Source: Schleiferiaceae bacterium (GTDB lineage Bacteria; Bacteroidota; Bacteroidia; Flavobacteriales; Schleiferiaceae). From it: a stretch of 37,708 nt of DNA. Positions 1-9,525 of the stretch are shown in pieces. Both the position numbers and the translations under genes were made by a program. How positions within the stretch are numbered: position 1 is the stretch's first letter; every line of letters begins with the position of its first letter. The stretch spans positions 1 to 37,708 of the forward strand of contig JAKMEB010000142.1 of assembly GCA_022426185.1 (NCBI GenBank). Direction: 5' to 3'. Below the pieces are notes generated by a model. That model made no database searches. It saw only the letters and a list, made by a program, of their open reading frames with translations, and had not been told where the DNA came from.

Positions 1-31
1 ATGCAGTTATTGCTTTTATGCAAGACCGGCA

Positions 32-736
32 CTAAAGGGGCTTCAGAATCTCCAACAACTCCTCTAAACGTTCAATTTCGTAGGTGACTTTCTCAAGATG
101 TTTCGTTCCCTTTGGGTTGAAAAAGACTTGGTCAATTCCTTGTTCGCGGGCGCCGACGCAATCCGCGATGAGGTTATCACCAATCATCAGGCTTTCTTTG
201 CGATCGGCGCCCGCAAGCTGCAGGGCACGACGGAAAATCTTCGCATCAGGTTTATTGACGCCTACCTGATCACTACACAATAAAACGTCGAAGAGTGGCT
301 CCAGTCCACTTTCAGCGAATTTAATGTTCTGACTTTCATGGAAGCCGTTGGTGATGATGTGCATTTTGTAGCCACGTGCTTTTAGCATTTCAAGCACATT
401 TCGCGCGCCATCAATCAAATGATTCTGATAAGGGGTTTCATCGATGTAACGGGTTTCCAGTGTCCAAGCCACATCGTTCGCTTCTATACTAAAATGTGCA
501 AAGGTTTCTTGAAAACGAGATTCGCGTAGCCCTTGTTTGGTGATTTTACCTTGACGGTACAAATCCCATTTTAAATCATTTATTATAATGTACTGCTTAA
601 AAAACAGCTCAAAAGAAGGCATACCAAGGGATCGGAGTTCCAGATTTTCGTAAAGCGCTCTTAGCGACATTTCAGAATTCTTTTCAAAATCCCATAAGGT
701 GTGGTCCCAGTCAAAAAATAAATGCTTGTATTTCAC
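32..736 (-). CDS. YjjG-family HAD hydrolase (pyrimidine 5'-nucleotidase-like)
   Basis: ORF 234 aa; HAD motifs FFDWDHTLWDF, ITNGF, GVNKPDAKIF, MIGDNLIADCVGA; GTG start overlaps upstream stop. Confidence 0.88.
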   Translation of the reverse strand: MKYKHLFFDWDHTLWDFEKNSEMSLRALYENLELRSLGMPSFELFFKQYIIINDLKWDLYRQGKITKQGLRESRFQETFAHFSIEANDVAWTLETRYIDETPYQNHLIDGARNVLEMLKARGYKMHIITNGFHESQNIKFAESGLEPLFDVLLCSDQVGVNKPDAKIFRRALQLAGADRKESLMIGDNLIADCVGAREQGIDQVFFNPKGTKHLEKVTYEIERLEELLEILKPL

Positions 737-1665
737 GAGCGCGTAGTTTTAGATTTCATCCATTTTGACCACCAAGGCAAACGGTTGTCAATATGAAAGT
801 AAAAAGGTTCATCAGCGGCTCCAAAGCCTTGATAAAAACGAGCCAGTCCCGGGAGACTGCTGCCTTCAAAATCAATACAATGATCCATTCCTGCCTTGGA
901 TTGTATCATCCGATCAATAAGAACAGAAGGGGCGCCGGCAGCTTTGCCATCTGGGGTGCTCGCATTTAAAAGTAAGGTAGAACGACCTTGCCACTCCACC
1001 CAAAATTGACCTGCGACTAGTGTATTGCCCTCACCATAAGCCGCCAATATCTGACCGCGCTTCTGATAAACGCAAAACTCTAAAACCTTACCCAAATTGC
1101 GCATATTTTCATTTGTGATGTGCGTTCGCTCTTGCGTATTGTGCTGCCATAATCTCACCACATCTTGTACGGACGGCCAATTCCCGAAATCTAAATTTGC
1201 CTTTTCAGCCTTTTTTAAATTTCGTTTCGTTTGAGCGGAATACTTTGTCCTTAAGTCTTCGTAGGAGCCGTTGGTCTTCAAAATGAAATTTGAAAATGTT
1301 TGCCCTGTCCAATGCTCAGGAAGTGGAACCTCTGGAGAAATAAAAAACTCCCCATACTGGACCTCAGCCATTGCGCGCGCTATTAATTCTTCTGTCCATT
1401 CTGCGCTTAACGGAATGGTCGCAAAGGGTCCTAAGGCCTGTGTGCCAAACGGACGTGTGGTGAATCGAAAACCCTTTTTCACTTTGGGAAAAACCGGTAT
1501 AACTGCTTCATAATCTCCATAGATTACTGCGGTCCAGCCTGGAGCCACCCAATTCAAATACCAACTGAAACCGTACGGTTGCGGTTGATTACGCGCACCT
1601 ACACATCGATCCCACCGCTCAAAATCAATCTCTTTATGTTCTAAATATTTAAGGTTGAGCGGCAT
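733..1665 (-). CDS. FemAB/GNAT-like acyltransferase
   Basis: ORF 310 aa; FemAB-like pattern (YSAQTKRNLKKAEKANLDF ... FEGSSLPGLARFYQGFGA); 17-bp overlap with upstream gene. Confidence 0.7.
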   Translation of the reverse strand: MPLNLKYLEHKEIDFERWDRCVGARNQPQPYGFSWYLNWVAPGWTAVIYGDYEAVIPVFPKVKKGFRFTTRPFGTQALGPFATIPLSAEWTEELIARAMAEVQYGEFFISPEVPLPEHWTGQTFSNFILKTNGSYEDLRTKYSAQTKRNLKKAEKANLDFGNWPSVQDVVRLWQHNTQERTHITNENMRNLGKVLEFCVYQKRGQILAAYGEGNTLVAGQFWVEWQGRSTLLLNASTPDGKAAGAPSVLIDRMIQSKAGMDHCIDFEGSSLPGLARFYQGFGAADEPFYFHIDNRLPWWSKWMKSKTTRS

Positions 1666-2944
1666 GAATGAATGTTTTGTATGTTTCAGGCCAGCCTTTC
1701 CACTGCGCCTCGTGTTCAGAGAATGTTCTATTGTGCCACACTGAAATCAACGTGCCACCAACAGCCTTTACTTGCGGTATCCAATGCTTCATATGATCCG
1801 ATGCGGCTTCTGGACTCAAGTGTGCGTAAGTGATGTCCATAAATGCAAAAGGACGAATGATTAAGGGCAATTCTGCCTCCATCTCCAAATCATAAAATGT
1901 ATAAGCAGAGGCCATACTTGATCTAAAACCTGCGGTATAGGTATACCCCATACTGTGTTCTTCTTTAACTCCTAAATCAACTAAATTTCTAAAGGTTTGT
2001 GGAGTTCGCATTCTAAGGTAATGTTGACGAGAATGGGTAATAGGTCGACGCAGTACTTCTTGAAGCTCCATACGTTCGTTCTGTACTTTATCCGCGTCGC
2101 TGTTCGATGCATAGCTTGGATGTATCCCTACGGTTGCCCAATCTGCAATCTCCCTAAGTTTGACAGCTGCCTCTGTACTGTGCGGGCTTACATTTCTGTC
2201 GTTGGGACCAAATGGCGCGAAAAGCATAAAATATATGGCTTTGATGCCGTGCGTCTTGTTCCAATTTCGCTGTTTTCGAAACGTATCGTATGGATCGCGT
2301 CGAACATTAAACAGTGTCGATAGACGTTCTTTGAGTTTCCAGAAGGAACCGCCGCGTAAATCCTTTGCTAAAGCACCGATAGTTCGGAGTGCTCCCTTCC
2401 CCTTGTAAGCAAAAAGATTATCTACATCCACCGTAGTCACATAGTCGTAATATTGCGCCAATTCGAAGTCGGCGCCTAATAAGCGCTTACCTACGGCCAA
2501 TGCCCATTCACCAACTAATGGTCGTTCTATGAAGCCATTCAAAAAGGCAAAACTCTCCTTTGCTGGGAATCGACCGTGCTCATCTGGAATAAATGGGAGA
2601 TACTCCTCATAGCGCGATACCAAGTAAAAAGTTGCTGCAAGCGGATCAAAAGGAAGATCGCCAATCTGGCGTTGGCATAAAACAGGCATCCCTTCCCAAT
2701 TTGAAACATGAAACTCTTGATCAGAAATCTCATATTCCCAGAGTAATCCTTGTGGGCTAATATTAAACGCGTCTTGACGCATCTCTGGAGAATAATTCAC
2801 TTTGATTCCCTCTGCCGTTTCAAAGGCTTCTTCAGAGGTGTATATAACTAGGTCGAGCCGCATGGCATTTTTAAAAAACACCTTGGCTGCCCATTTAAAT
2901 CTAGGCGTTAATTGTGAAGTATAGAGCGCTATTACGGCATCCAT
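1649..2944 (-). CDS. NodB-like polysaccharide deacetylase family protein
   Basis: ORF 431 aa; degenerate NodB motifs TTVDVDN, VGIHPSYAS, ISVWHN. Confidence 0.7.
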   Translation of the reverse strand: MDAVIALYTSQLTPRFKWAAKVFFKNAMRLDLVIYTSEEAFETAEGIKVNYSPEMRQDAFNISPQGLLWEYEISDQEFHVSNWEGMPVLCQRQIGDLPFDPLAATFYLVSRYEEYLPFIPDEHGRFPAKESFAFLNGFIERPLVGEWALAVGKRLLGADFELAQYYDYVTTVDVDNLFAYKGKGALRTIGALAKDLRGGSFWKLKERLSTLFNVRRDPYDTFRKQRNWNKTHGIKAIYFMLFAPFGPNDRNVSPHSTEAAVKLREIADWATVGIHPSYASNSDADKVQNERMELQEVLRRPITHSRQHYLRMRTPQTFRNLVDLGVKEEHSMGYTYTAGFRSSMASAYTFYDLEMEAELPLIIRPFAFMDITYAHLSPEAASDHMKHWIPQVKAVGGTLISVWHNRTFSEHEAQWKGWPETYKTFIHAAQP

Positions 2945-3645
2945 TGACCGCCATTTAAGTGAAGAGTTTGACCCGTGGTATATTCGCTTTCGATGAGATA
3001 TCGAATGGCATCGGCAATCTGTTCTGGTCTACCAAACTGCTCTTGCGGAATGCCTTGTTTTATAGCTTCTAAAATAGGTGAAGGAACATCGTTTAACATC
3101 CCTGCATTCATATATCCGTAAGCAATCGTATTTGCCGTAATTCCTTTGGTGGCGGTATCTATGGCAACCCCGCGCATGTAGCCTTCAAGTGCACTTTTAG
3201 AGGCCGTATAGGCACTCGTGCCAAAAGCTGGCTTGTGCGCGACCACTGAACTAACAGAAATGATTCGTCCAAAACCCTTCGCTCGCATGCCTTGAAGCGC
3301 CAATTGAGTGCAACGTACCGCACTATAAAAATTAACTTCCATCAAACGATGCAGTTCATCGGCAGTCAGTTTCCAAGATGCTGAGGCATGAGAAACACCT
3401 GCATTATTGATCAGTACATCTACACCACCAAAGGTTTCCGTCCATTCAAAAAGAGCTTCGACTTCCGCCGGTAATGTAAGATCCGCCCCAAAGATCTCAG
3501 CTGGAATGGAATGTTCTTCACAAAATAACTTGAGCGAATCTGCCGCTCGCGTGGTTAACAACAATCGGTACGATTCACTAGTCAAAAAAGGAGCTATGGC
3601 TTTGGCAATTCCTCCGCCCCCGCCTGTCAATAATATATTTTTCAT
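2932..3645 (-). CDS. SDR family oxidoreductase (FabG-like)
   Basis: ORF 237 aa; TGGGGGIA glycine-rich motif, NNAG, YTASKSALEGY catalytic motif. Confidence 0.9.
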   Translation of the reverse strand: MKNILLTGGGGGIAKAIAPFLTSESYRLLLTTRAADSLKLFCEEHSIPAEIFGADLTLPAEVEALFEWTETFGGVDVLINNAGVSHASASWKLTADELHRLMEVNFYSAVRCTQLALQGMRAKGFGRIISVSSVVAHKPAFGTSAYTASKSALEGYMRGVAIDTATKGITANTIAYGYMNAGMLNDVPSPILEAIKQGIPQEQFGRPEQIADAIRYLIESEYTTGQTLHLNGGQWMP

Positions 3646-4541
3646 GAGCCTTGTGGCGTATACATGGTGGTTCCATTCTCTTGATAAGCATCCAGCAGAA
3701 CCTTCTTGAAGCTTTTTGCGTCGGCCAACAACCCAGACGCTTCACCAATAGTAACACGAGTGAGGGTACCTTTTGTTTCTAGTAACGGTATAAGACCGTC
3801 GCATTTTCTCAGATTACTTACATCCGGATTATGACATTTCGTAGTTACTGTAACGTTTCTACCGTCTTTCAATTGTACGGGAAAGGCTTTGCTGTCCTCC
3901 AAATAAATTGGAAACGAAAAGGATTGCCATCCAATGGCATCTTCCACAGCATGCAAACTAGTCCCGCTATTAATAAGCGTGGTACCTACATACAACAACT
4001 GTCCACCGCGGTCAAGGTGTTTCATCCATGGGCTATTACGACCATAAGGAGTACCATCTGTATGATGACCCTGCACATACCATGAAGCATCCGGTCCATC
4101 TACTGCTACGGGCTCTAAAGGATGTGCACTACGCTCAGTGGCAACGTTTTTGCGAAAATATTCTGTGATTGCCCCCATTTTACTTGGCGTCTCCTCGACA
4201 CTAAAATCATTTTGTGGATGCAACGCCTGAAGCGTAGTTACTGGGCTCGTCGGCATTAATAAATTTGCCTCAACTCCTATGACTTCCCGCAGTGCAGCCA
4301 CAACTGTTTTAGGACCGCCTTCCACGTAGCCTATGGCACTCATTGCACTATGTACCATAAGGTCCGCTCCCTCCTTTACACCCGCTGCACGCAATGAATC
4401 GACCAAACGCTCTTTCGTCCAAACTTGACCAGAGGCTTTCTTGCGCTCAAGGGTAGACCGTGTTTGTCTTTTTTTACGCCGGCGGTTCCAATCTAAGGCA
4501 AAAGATGGTACAACGGATCTTAAAATAGATTTAACGCCCAT
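3642..4541 (-). CDS. AAC(3)-fold acetyltransferase, probably acting on a sugar amine
   Basis: ORF 299 aa; AAC(3)-type motifs (GADLMVHSAMSAIGYVEGGPKTVVAAL ... LMPTSPV ... SAHPLEPVAVDG). Confidence 0.8.
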   Translation of the reverse strand: MGVKSILRSVVPSFALDWNRRRKKRQTRSTLERKKASGQVWTKERLVDSLRAAGVKEGADLMVHSAMSAIGYVEGGPKTVVAALREVIGVEANLLMPTSPVTTLQALHPQNDFSVEETPSKMGAITEYFRKNVATERSAHPLEPVAVDGPDASWYVQGHHTDGTPYGRNSPWMKHLDRGGQLLYVGTTLINSGTSLHAVEDAIGWQSFSFPIYLEDSKAFPVQLKDGRNVTVTTKCHNPDVSNLRKCDGLIPLLETKGTLTRVTIGEASGLLADAKSFKKVLLDAYQENGTTMYTPQGS

Positions 4542-5739
4542 TCGACCAATTTAATTCATTCATTAAACTATCCACCATGTATTTAGTAGCCCAATTTGGC
4601 AAACCGAAGGTTTCATACCTACCCCACATAGGAAATGACCCTTGCAATGCACCGCCTACATCGGGTGCTGTACGAGCGCCACTGGTGGCAATAACCGAAA
4701 GTAAAACATTCATGCTAGAACGCGCTTCTACCGCCCAAAATAACTCCGCATCATCAACGGCAATTTTATGCCAAAGAATAGCCAATTGCGCCCCGCCTGT
4801 AGGGATAAAAGCCTCTGACCCATGCCACTGTTTATCGTACCTACCGTGCAATAAACCGCGCTCGATGAATTTTTGCGCGAGTACCTCTGCCCCTGCGATG
4901 GCTGCCGCTTTATACTTGTCCTCGTTCAACAGACTTCCTGCATCATATAGACCATCCAAAGTGTAGGCTACGGTATGAATGATGGGCTTATGATTTTTGT
5001 GCTCCGTATTATCGCAATTAGCAAACCAGAAATTATCCTGTTGCTGTGTCAATACCCAATCAAGATGTAATCGAGCCGATTTTTCCCAGTCGTTTTTATG
5101 TGCCTCAAAGTGCGGCATCCATTCTAAAATAGGCGCAACTACATAGCTGCCATAAACACGAACTGCCCCCATGTAATCATTTGAAGAAAACTTGCCCTGG
5201 GAGTCCAATTGATCCCACACCCAAACTATGGCTCGGTAAGCGGCTTGTTTATATTCCTCCTCACCTGTCACTAGATAAAGTGCGTGCATCCCACGTAGAA
5301 CCTGGCCGGTGTTAAATACTACAGAATTTCTTTGCTGATCGACATAACCACCGGGCCAACCGCCATCTTCCCTCTGTATTTCCAACAACCATTTACCTGC
5401 TTCAATCGCTGCAGTTTGTGCTTTTTCTGACCACGGGCCTTCCTCATTTTGAGCATACTTTAAAATGGAAGGAATGATGTAACCCGTCGTCTCAGGATAG
5501 GATGAGGTCCAGCCACTATGGTGGTAATACGTTCCAGACCCGCGGTCCGTGCCGCTAGATATACTATGAATTAACCAACGTACGCCGTGATGTAATGATT
5601 TTTCTAGGGCACCCGCGTTGTGGTGCTTGCGGTAAGATTTTAAGTACATGAGTTTATTCCACTCCGCAAAAAAATAGCGCCAATGGTCGTACTTCTTAAA
5701 AAATGCAGCCCAACGCTGACTGTAGGCCAATGCTCCCAT
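4531..5739 (-). CDS. alpha/alpha-toroid protein (terpenoid-cyclase/glycoside-hydrolase-like fold), function unknown
   Basis: ORF 402 aa; repeated AAxxAGxWLLxIQREDGGWPGG / TGQVLRGMHALYLVTGEEEY helical-barrel pattern. Confidence 0.6.
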   Translation of the reverse strand: MGALAYSQRWAAFFKKYDHWRYFFAEWNKLMYLKSYRKHHNAGALEKSLHHGVRWLIHSISSGTDRGSGTYYHHSGWTSSYPETTGYIIPSILKYAQNEEGPWSEKAQTAAIEAGKWLLEIQREDGGWPGGYVDQQRNSVVFNTGQVLRGMHALYLVTGEEEYKQAAYRAIVWVWDQLDSQGKFSSNDYMGAVRVYGSYVVAPILEWMPHFEAHKNDWEKSARLHLDWVLTQQQDNFWFANCDNTEHKNHKPIIHTVAYTLDGLYDAGSLLNEDKYKAAAIAGAEVLAQKFIERGLLHGRYDKQWHGSEAFIPTGGAQLAILWHKIAVDDAELFWAVEARSSMNVLLSVIATSGARTAPDVGGALQGSFPMWGRYETFGLPNWATKYMVDSLMNELNWSNGR

Positions 5740-6374
5740 TACAATAATCCCTGATCTGAAAAGCTAAAATAGCCACTACCGGCCACAATTAGGTGGTCGA
5801 GCAACTTGATATCTAAAGTATCTGCAGCAGCACTTAATTTTCGAGTCATCCGCTTGTCATTCTCGCTGGGCTGCAGGGAGCCGCTTGGGTGATTGTGCGC
5901 AACTATAATGGCCGTTGCATTCCAATGCAAAGCCCGCTTTAAAATGAGACGAACATCGGTTACCGTACCTGTCAATCCTCCTTTAAATAATTGGTGACGG
6001 GCTAATGGTGCGTGCGCTCTGTTCAAATACAGTACATGAAACTCTTCATGCGCTGGAAATTCTAAACTCTTGAAATGTTGATACGCATCTGCACTTTTAC
6101 GAATCATCCCTTTCAATGGCTTTGGCACACTCCACGCCTGATGCAGCGCTAAAACAGCCATGATTTGCTTCGCCTTTGTAGGACCAATTCCCTTGATCTC
6201 TCTTAAGGCAACTTCATCCACTTGACGGATTCTTTCAAAATCTAAAAAGTATGCACTTAATGAAGATTCCAGCTCATCTACCCCTTGAAATCGGGTACCT
6301 GCATTCAAAATATAGCTCAATAACTTCGCTTGCGACCAATGTTGCGATGCTTCAAAAAAAGATTGTTTTTCCAT
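5739..6374 (-). CDS. radC: RadC family JAB-domain protein
   Basis: ORF 211 aa; HhH segment IKGIGPTKAKQI and JAB motif VAHNHPSGSLQPSENDKRMT. Confidence 0.93.
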   Translation of the reverse strand: MEKQSFFEASQHWSQAKLLSYILNAGTRFQGVDELESSLSAYFLDFERIRQVDEVALREIKGIGPTKAKQIMAVLALHQAWSVPKPLKGMIRKSADAYQHFKSLEFPAHEEFHVLYLNRAHAPLARHQLFKGGLTGTVTDVRLILKRALHWNATAIIVAHNHPSGSLQPSENDKRMTRKLSAAADTLDIKLLDHLIVAGSGYFSFSDQGLL

Positions 6375-6445
6375 GAGGTAAAGGTTTTCGTTATTAGGGT
6401 CTTAATAAGCTAAGAGAGACCAAGTAAAAATCCTATTTTTATGGT

Positions 6446-7525
6446 GTGAAGATTGCAGTTCTAGGATCCCGTGGGATCCCAAACCGTTACGGAGGCTTTG
6501 AAGAAATGGCCGCTCAAACCGCACCATTATGGGTGAAAGCGGGTTATGAAGTAGTGGTGTATACTGTTAGTGATCACCCGGGGAAAATTTCTGAATACAA
6601 AGGCGTTACGATTCGGCATATTTTCAACCCGGAAAAACATCTAGGCCTAGCCGGCCAGTTCGTTTATGATTTACTATGTATCATCGATGCTCGCCGTCAG
6701 AATTTCGACGTGATTCTTCAGTTGGGCTATACCACGAGTGGCATATGGTCTTTTCTATGGCCTAAGCACAAAACGGTGACGAACATGGACGGATTAGAGC
6801 ACCAAAGAGCCAAATACAGCGGCGTCCTTTCCTTATTCTTGAAATGGAGTGAGCGACGGGCTGCCAAACGTTCAAAACTTTTAATTGCCGACAATCCAGA
6901 AATTGCGAACTACCTAAGTAAATACAAAACGCCCATAAGTACGATCGCCTATGGTAGTAAGACTGTTCAAGAAGTTCCAGATGTAAAAGCTCTTTTGACG
7001 CGTCATAATTTACCGACGGAAAACTTCCACCTACACATAGGGCGCATTCAGCCAGATAATCATGTTTTTGAAATTCTTGATGCTGCGGTATGTGCTGGCG
7101 AAACTCTAGTGGCTGTTGGCGATTATACGACACGCTACGGTCGAAAACTTAAAGCCACCTTTCCTGAAAAAAATATCATCTATACCGGGACGATTTACGA
7201 CAAGGACCTTCTTAATGCCCTACGCACGCAGGCCACTTTTTACCTTCACGGACACAGTGTAGGCGGTACCAACCCTGCGCTGCTTGAAGCCATGGGTTCA
7301 GGTGCAATGGTATTGGCACATGATAATCCTTTTAACGCAAGCGTCCTAGGAGGGCTCGGCGCATTGTGGAAAGACGAAGCTGATCTAACTGCATTACTTT
7401 CCAAGCGTCCTGCCACCGCATTACGAAATGAACAAGCCCGCCTTTCTCGCGAGCGAATCGAAGCCCACTTCAATTGGACGGATGTGGCTCAACGTTATTT
7501 ACAAGCCTTCAACAGCATCAAATAA
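6446..7525 (+). CDS. Glycosyltransferase with DUF1972-type N-terminus (rhamnosyltransferase-like)
   Basis: ORF 359 aa, GTG start; MKIAVLGSRGIPNRYGGFEEMAA and GTNPALLEAMGSGAMVLAHDNPFNASVLG. Confidence 0.88.
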   Translation: MKIAVLGSRGIPNRYGGFEEMAAQTAPLWVKAGYEVVVYTVSDHPGKISEYKGVTIRHIFNPEKHLGLAGQFVYDLLCIIDARRQNFDVILQLGYTTSGIWSFLWPKHKTVTNMDGLEHQRAKYSGVLSLFLKWSERRAAKRSKLLIADNPEIANYLSKYKTPISTIAYGSKTVQEVPDVKALLTRHNLPTENFHLHIGRIQPDNHVFEILDAAVCAGETLVAVGDYTTRYGRKLKATFPEKNIIYTGTIYDKDLLNALRTQATFYLHGHSVGGTNPALLEAMGSGAMVLAHDNPFNASVLGGLGALWKDEADLTALLSKRPATALRNEQARLSRERIEAHFNWTDVAQRYLQAFNSIK

Positions 7526-7528
7526 AAA

Positions 7529-7552
7529 GCCCCGCAGTTTGAACTGCAGGGC
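7529..7552 (-). terminator. Intrinsic terminator of queA (minus strand)
   Basis: GCCCCGCAGTT-TG-AACTGCAGGGC hairpin, one mismatch; followed on the minus strand by CTTTTTATTTG. Confidence 0.65.
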
Positions 7553-7577
7553 CTAAAATTCTATTGATCACCTCTTA

Positions 7578-8633
7578 TTAGATGATAAGCATAGCATCTC
7601 CAAAAGCAAGGAAACGGTACTTCTCTTTTATTGCCTCGTTAATGGCGTGCATGGCCAAATCATGGCCCAACATAGCACTATTCATCATCAACAGAGTAGA
7701 ACCCGGTGGATGAAAGTTAGTTACCATCGCATCAGGGACTTGCACCTCGTAGGGTGGGAAAATAAATTTATTGGTCCAACCTTCGCTCCCCGTCACACGA
7801 CCACCAGTAGTCAAAGAACTCTCGATGGTGCGTACGGTCGTGGTACCAATAGCACATACTCTTCTTTTTTCAGCCAATGCAGTATTAATAGTATCTGCCG
7901 TGCCCTGCGGTAAGAAATACTGTTCGCTGTCCATTTTGTGCTTACTAAGATCTTCCACCTCAACAGGACGGAAGGTTCCTAGACCCACATGATGGGTTAG
8001 TTCAGGTAAATGAACACCTTTAATCTCTAGGCGCTTCATGAGATGTTTAGAGAAATGCAATCCTGCCACAGGAGCAGCAACGGCTCCTTCAACTTTGGCA
8101 AAGATGGTTTGGTAACGTTGGCCATCTTCTTCCGTTGGCTCGCGATCAATATACTTCGGTAAGGGCGTTTCCCCCATTTCCTTCAACTTCGCACGAAACT
8201 CCTCATAACTACCATCAAATAGGAAGCGAAGTGTTCTACCGCGAGAGGTGGTATTATCAATGACCTCAGCAACCAGCGAATCATCTTCTCCGAAATATAA
8301 CTTATTGCCAATTCTAATTTTACGTGCAGGGTCTACCAAAACGTCCCATAAACGGCTTTCAGAATTCAACTCACGAAGAAGGAAAACTTCAATGCGTGCG
8401 CCGGTTTTTTCCTTGTTCCCCCACATTCTTGCAGGAAAAACTTTAGTGTTGTTGAGCACCATAACATCGCCATCATCAAAATAATTGATGACTTCATGAA
8501 AGTGCTTGTGTTCTATTTCACCGGTATCCTTGTGAACGACCATTAAGCGACTGTCGTCGCGGTGAAGAGTGGGTTCTTGCGCTATAAGCTCCTTTGGGAG
8601 GTCATAAGCGAAGTGTGAAAGTTTCATTTTCAT
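7578..8633 (-). CDS. queA: S-adenosylmethionine:tRNA ribosyltransferase-isomerase
   Basis: ORF 351 aa; Pxx[54 protein letters not shown]. Confidence 0.96.
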   Translation of the reverse strand: MKMKLSHFAYDLPKELIAQEPTLHRDDSRLMVVHKDTGEIEHKHFHEVINYFDDGDVMVLNNTKVFPARMWGNKEKTGARIEVFLLRELNSESRLWDVLVDPARKIRIGNKLYFGEDDSLVAEVIDNTTSRGRTLRFLFDGSYEEFRAKLKEMGETPLPKYIDREPTEEDGQRYQTIFAKVEGAVAAPVAGLHFSKHLMKRLEIKGVHLPELTHHVGLGTFRPVEVEDLSKHKMDSEQYFLPQGTADTINTALAEKRRVCAIGTTTVRTIESSLTTGGRVTGSEGWTNKFIFPPYEVQVPDAMVTNFHPPGSTLLMMNSAMLGHDLAMHAINEAIKEKYRFLAFGDAMLII

Positions 8634-8671
8634 AGCTTACGGGCTTTGAAAAATTAATATTAAGAGAACAG

Positions 8672-8703
8672 CAAAGATACGATTTCAACACCCCCTTTGT
8701 CAA
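8672..8703 (-). promoter_or_regulatory. Candidate Bacteroidota-type promoter for queA
   Basis: Minus strand TTG(ACA) - 21 nt - TATCTTTG; matches TTG-N17-23-TAnnTTTG. Confidence 0.6.
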
Positions 8704-8802
8704 GTTTTACATGAACCAATTGATTTTAAACAATGCAGTTCCGAAATTTGTTAAACCTGTCCGCCACGAAAAGATTTAACCTGCGCATTCAAAAACAGTA
8801 CT

Positions 8803-9525
8803 ATGGGAATTAATCTACACGAAAAGTTAAGCGGACTGCGCACCAAAAACGCAACCACAGCCAATCTGAATTTACTGGATGGATTCAAAGAATTACTAAA
8901 TAAACCTTCAGAAGGAGTGCGTATCCTAACGAACCTCTTTCAATCTGATGGTGCTCATGAGACTTTGAATTTTGATGCACTTAAAACAGAAAACATATAC
9001 CACATTTCTGATATTAAAGAGCTCTGTGTCAATTACCGTCTCCGCTTTTTAGATTCGAAACACTTCAACGGCACCTTCCCTACCGATGCTTTGGATGCTG
9101 TTAAAGATTTTGAAGCAGCGCAAGGGCTTGAGATCAAAGGATTTAAGATGATTGCTCCTGCCGGCATGTTCAAGCTGGCAGAGAAGGATAAAGACCCATT
9201 ACTCTTTGTTCCTATGGGAGGTGGCTACCATTATCTCATCGCTAAATGGGGCAACGACCTACACCCATTACGCAGGGCTTTAGTATATCCCTTCCGTGAT
9301 TTCGAAAGTCTTATGAAAACGGTATTTGGCTTTTGTTTGGCCGTTGCTTTTCTGTTTCCAGAAAGTCTTATACGTGGACCAAAGGACACCGGCACCATAG
9401 TGCACCTTCGTGTCATCTTCTTCTTTTGGATGGTATTTTCTACGGGAGCGATGACTGCGCTTTACGGGTTCAGTCGGATAAAGAATTTCAATGCCAACCT
9501 TTGGAAAAGTAACTATCTAGATTAG
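8803..9525 (+). CDS. Hypothetical protein with two C-terminal transmembrane segments
   Basis: ORF 240 aa; hydrophobic segments VFGFCLAVAFLFP and VIFFFWMVFSTGAMTALYGF; no family recognised. Confidence 0.75.
   Translation: MGINLHEKLSGLRTKNATTANLNLLDGFKELLNKPSEGVRILTNLFQSDGAHETLNFDALKTENIYHISDIKELCVNYRLRFLDSKHFNGTFPTDALDAVKDFEAAQGLEIKGFKMIAPAGMFKLAEKDKDPLLFVPMGGGYHYLIAKWGNDLHPLRRALVYPFRDFESLMKTVFGFCLAVAFLFPESLIRGPKDTGTIVHLRVIFFFWMVFSTGAMTALYGFSRIKNFNANLWKSNYLD

Noticed and set aside
1997-2323. Opposite-strand ORF inside the deacetylase gene, as with the many other 60-150 aa antisense ORFs in the track
   Set aside because: Low-complexity antisense translation of a strongly supported CDS, no motifs or promoter.
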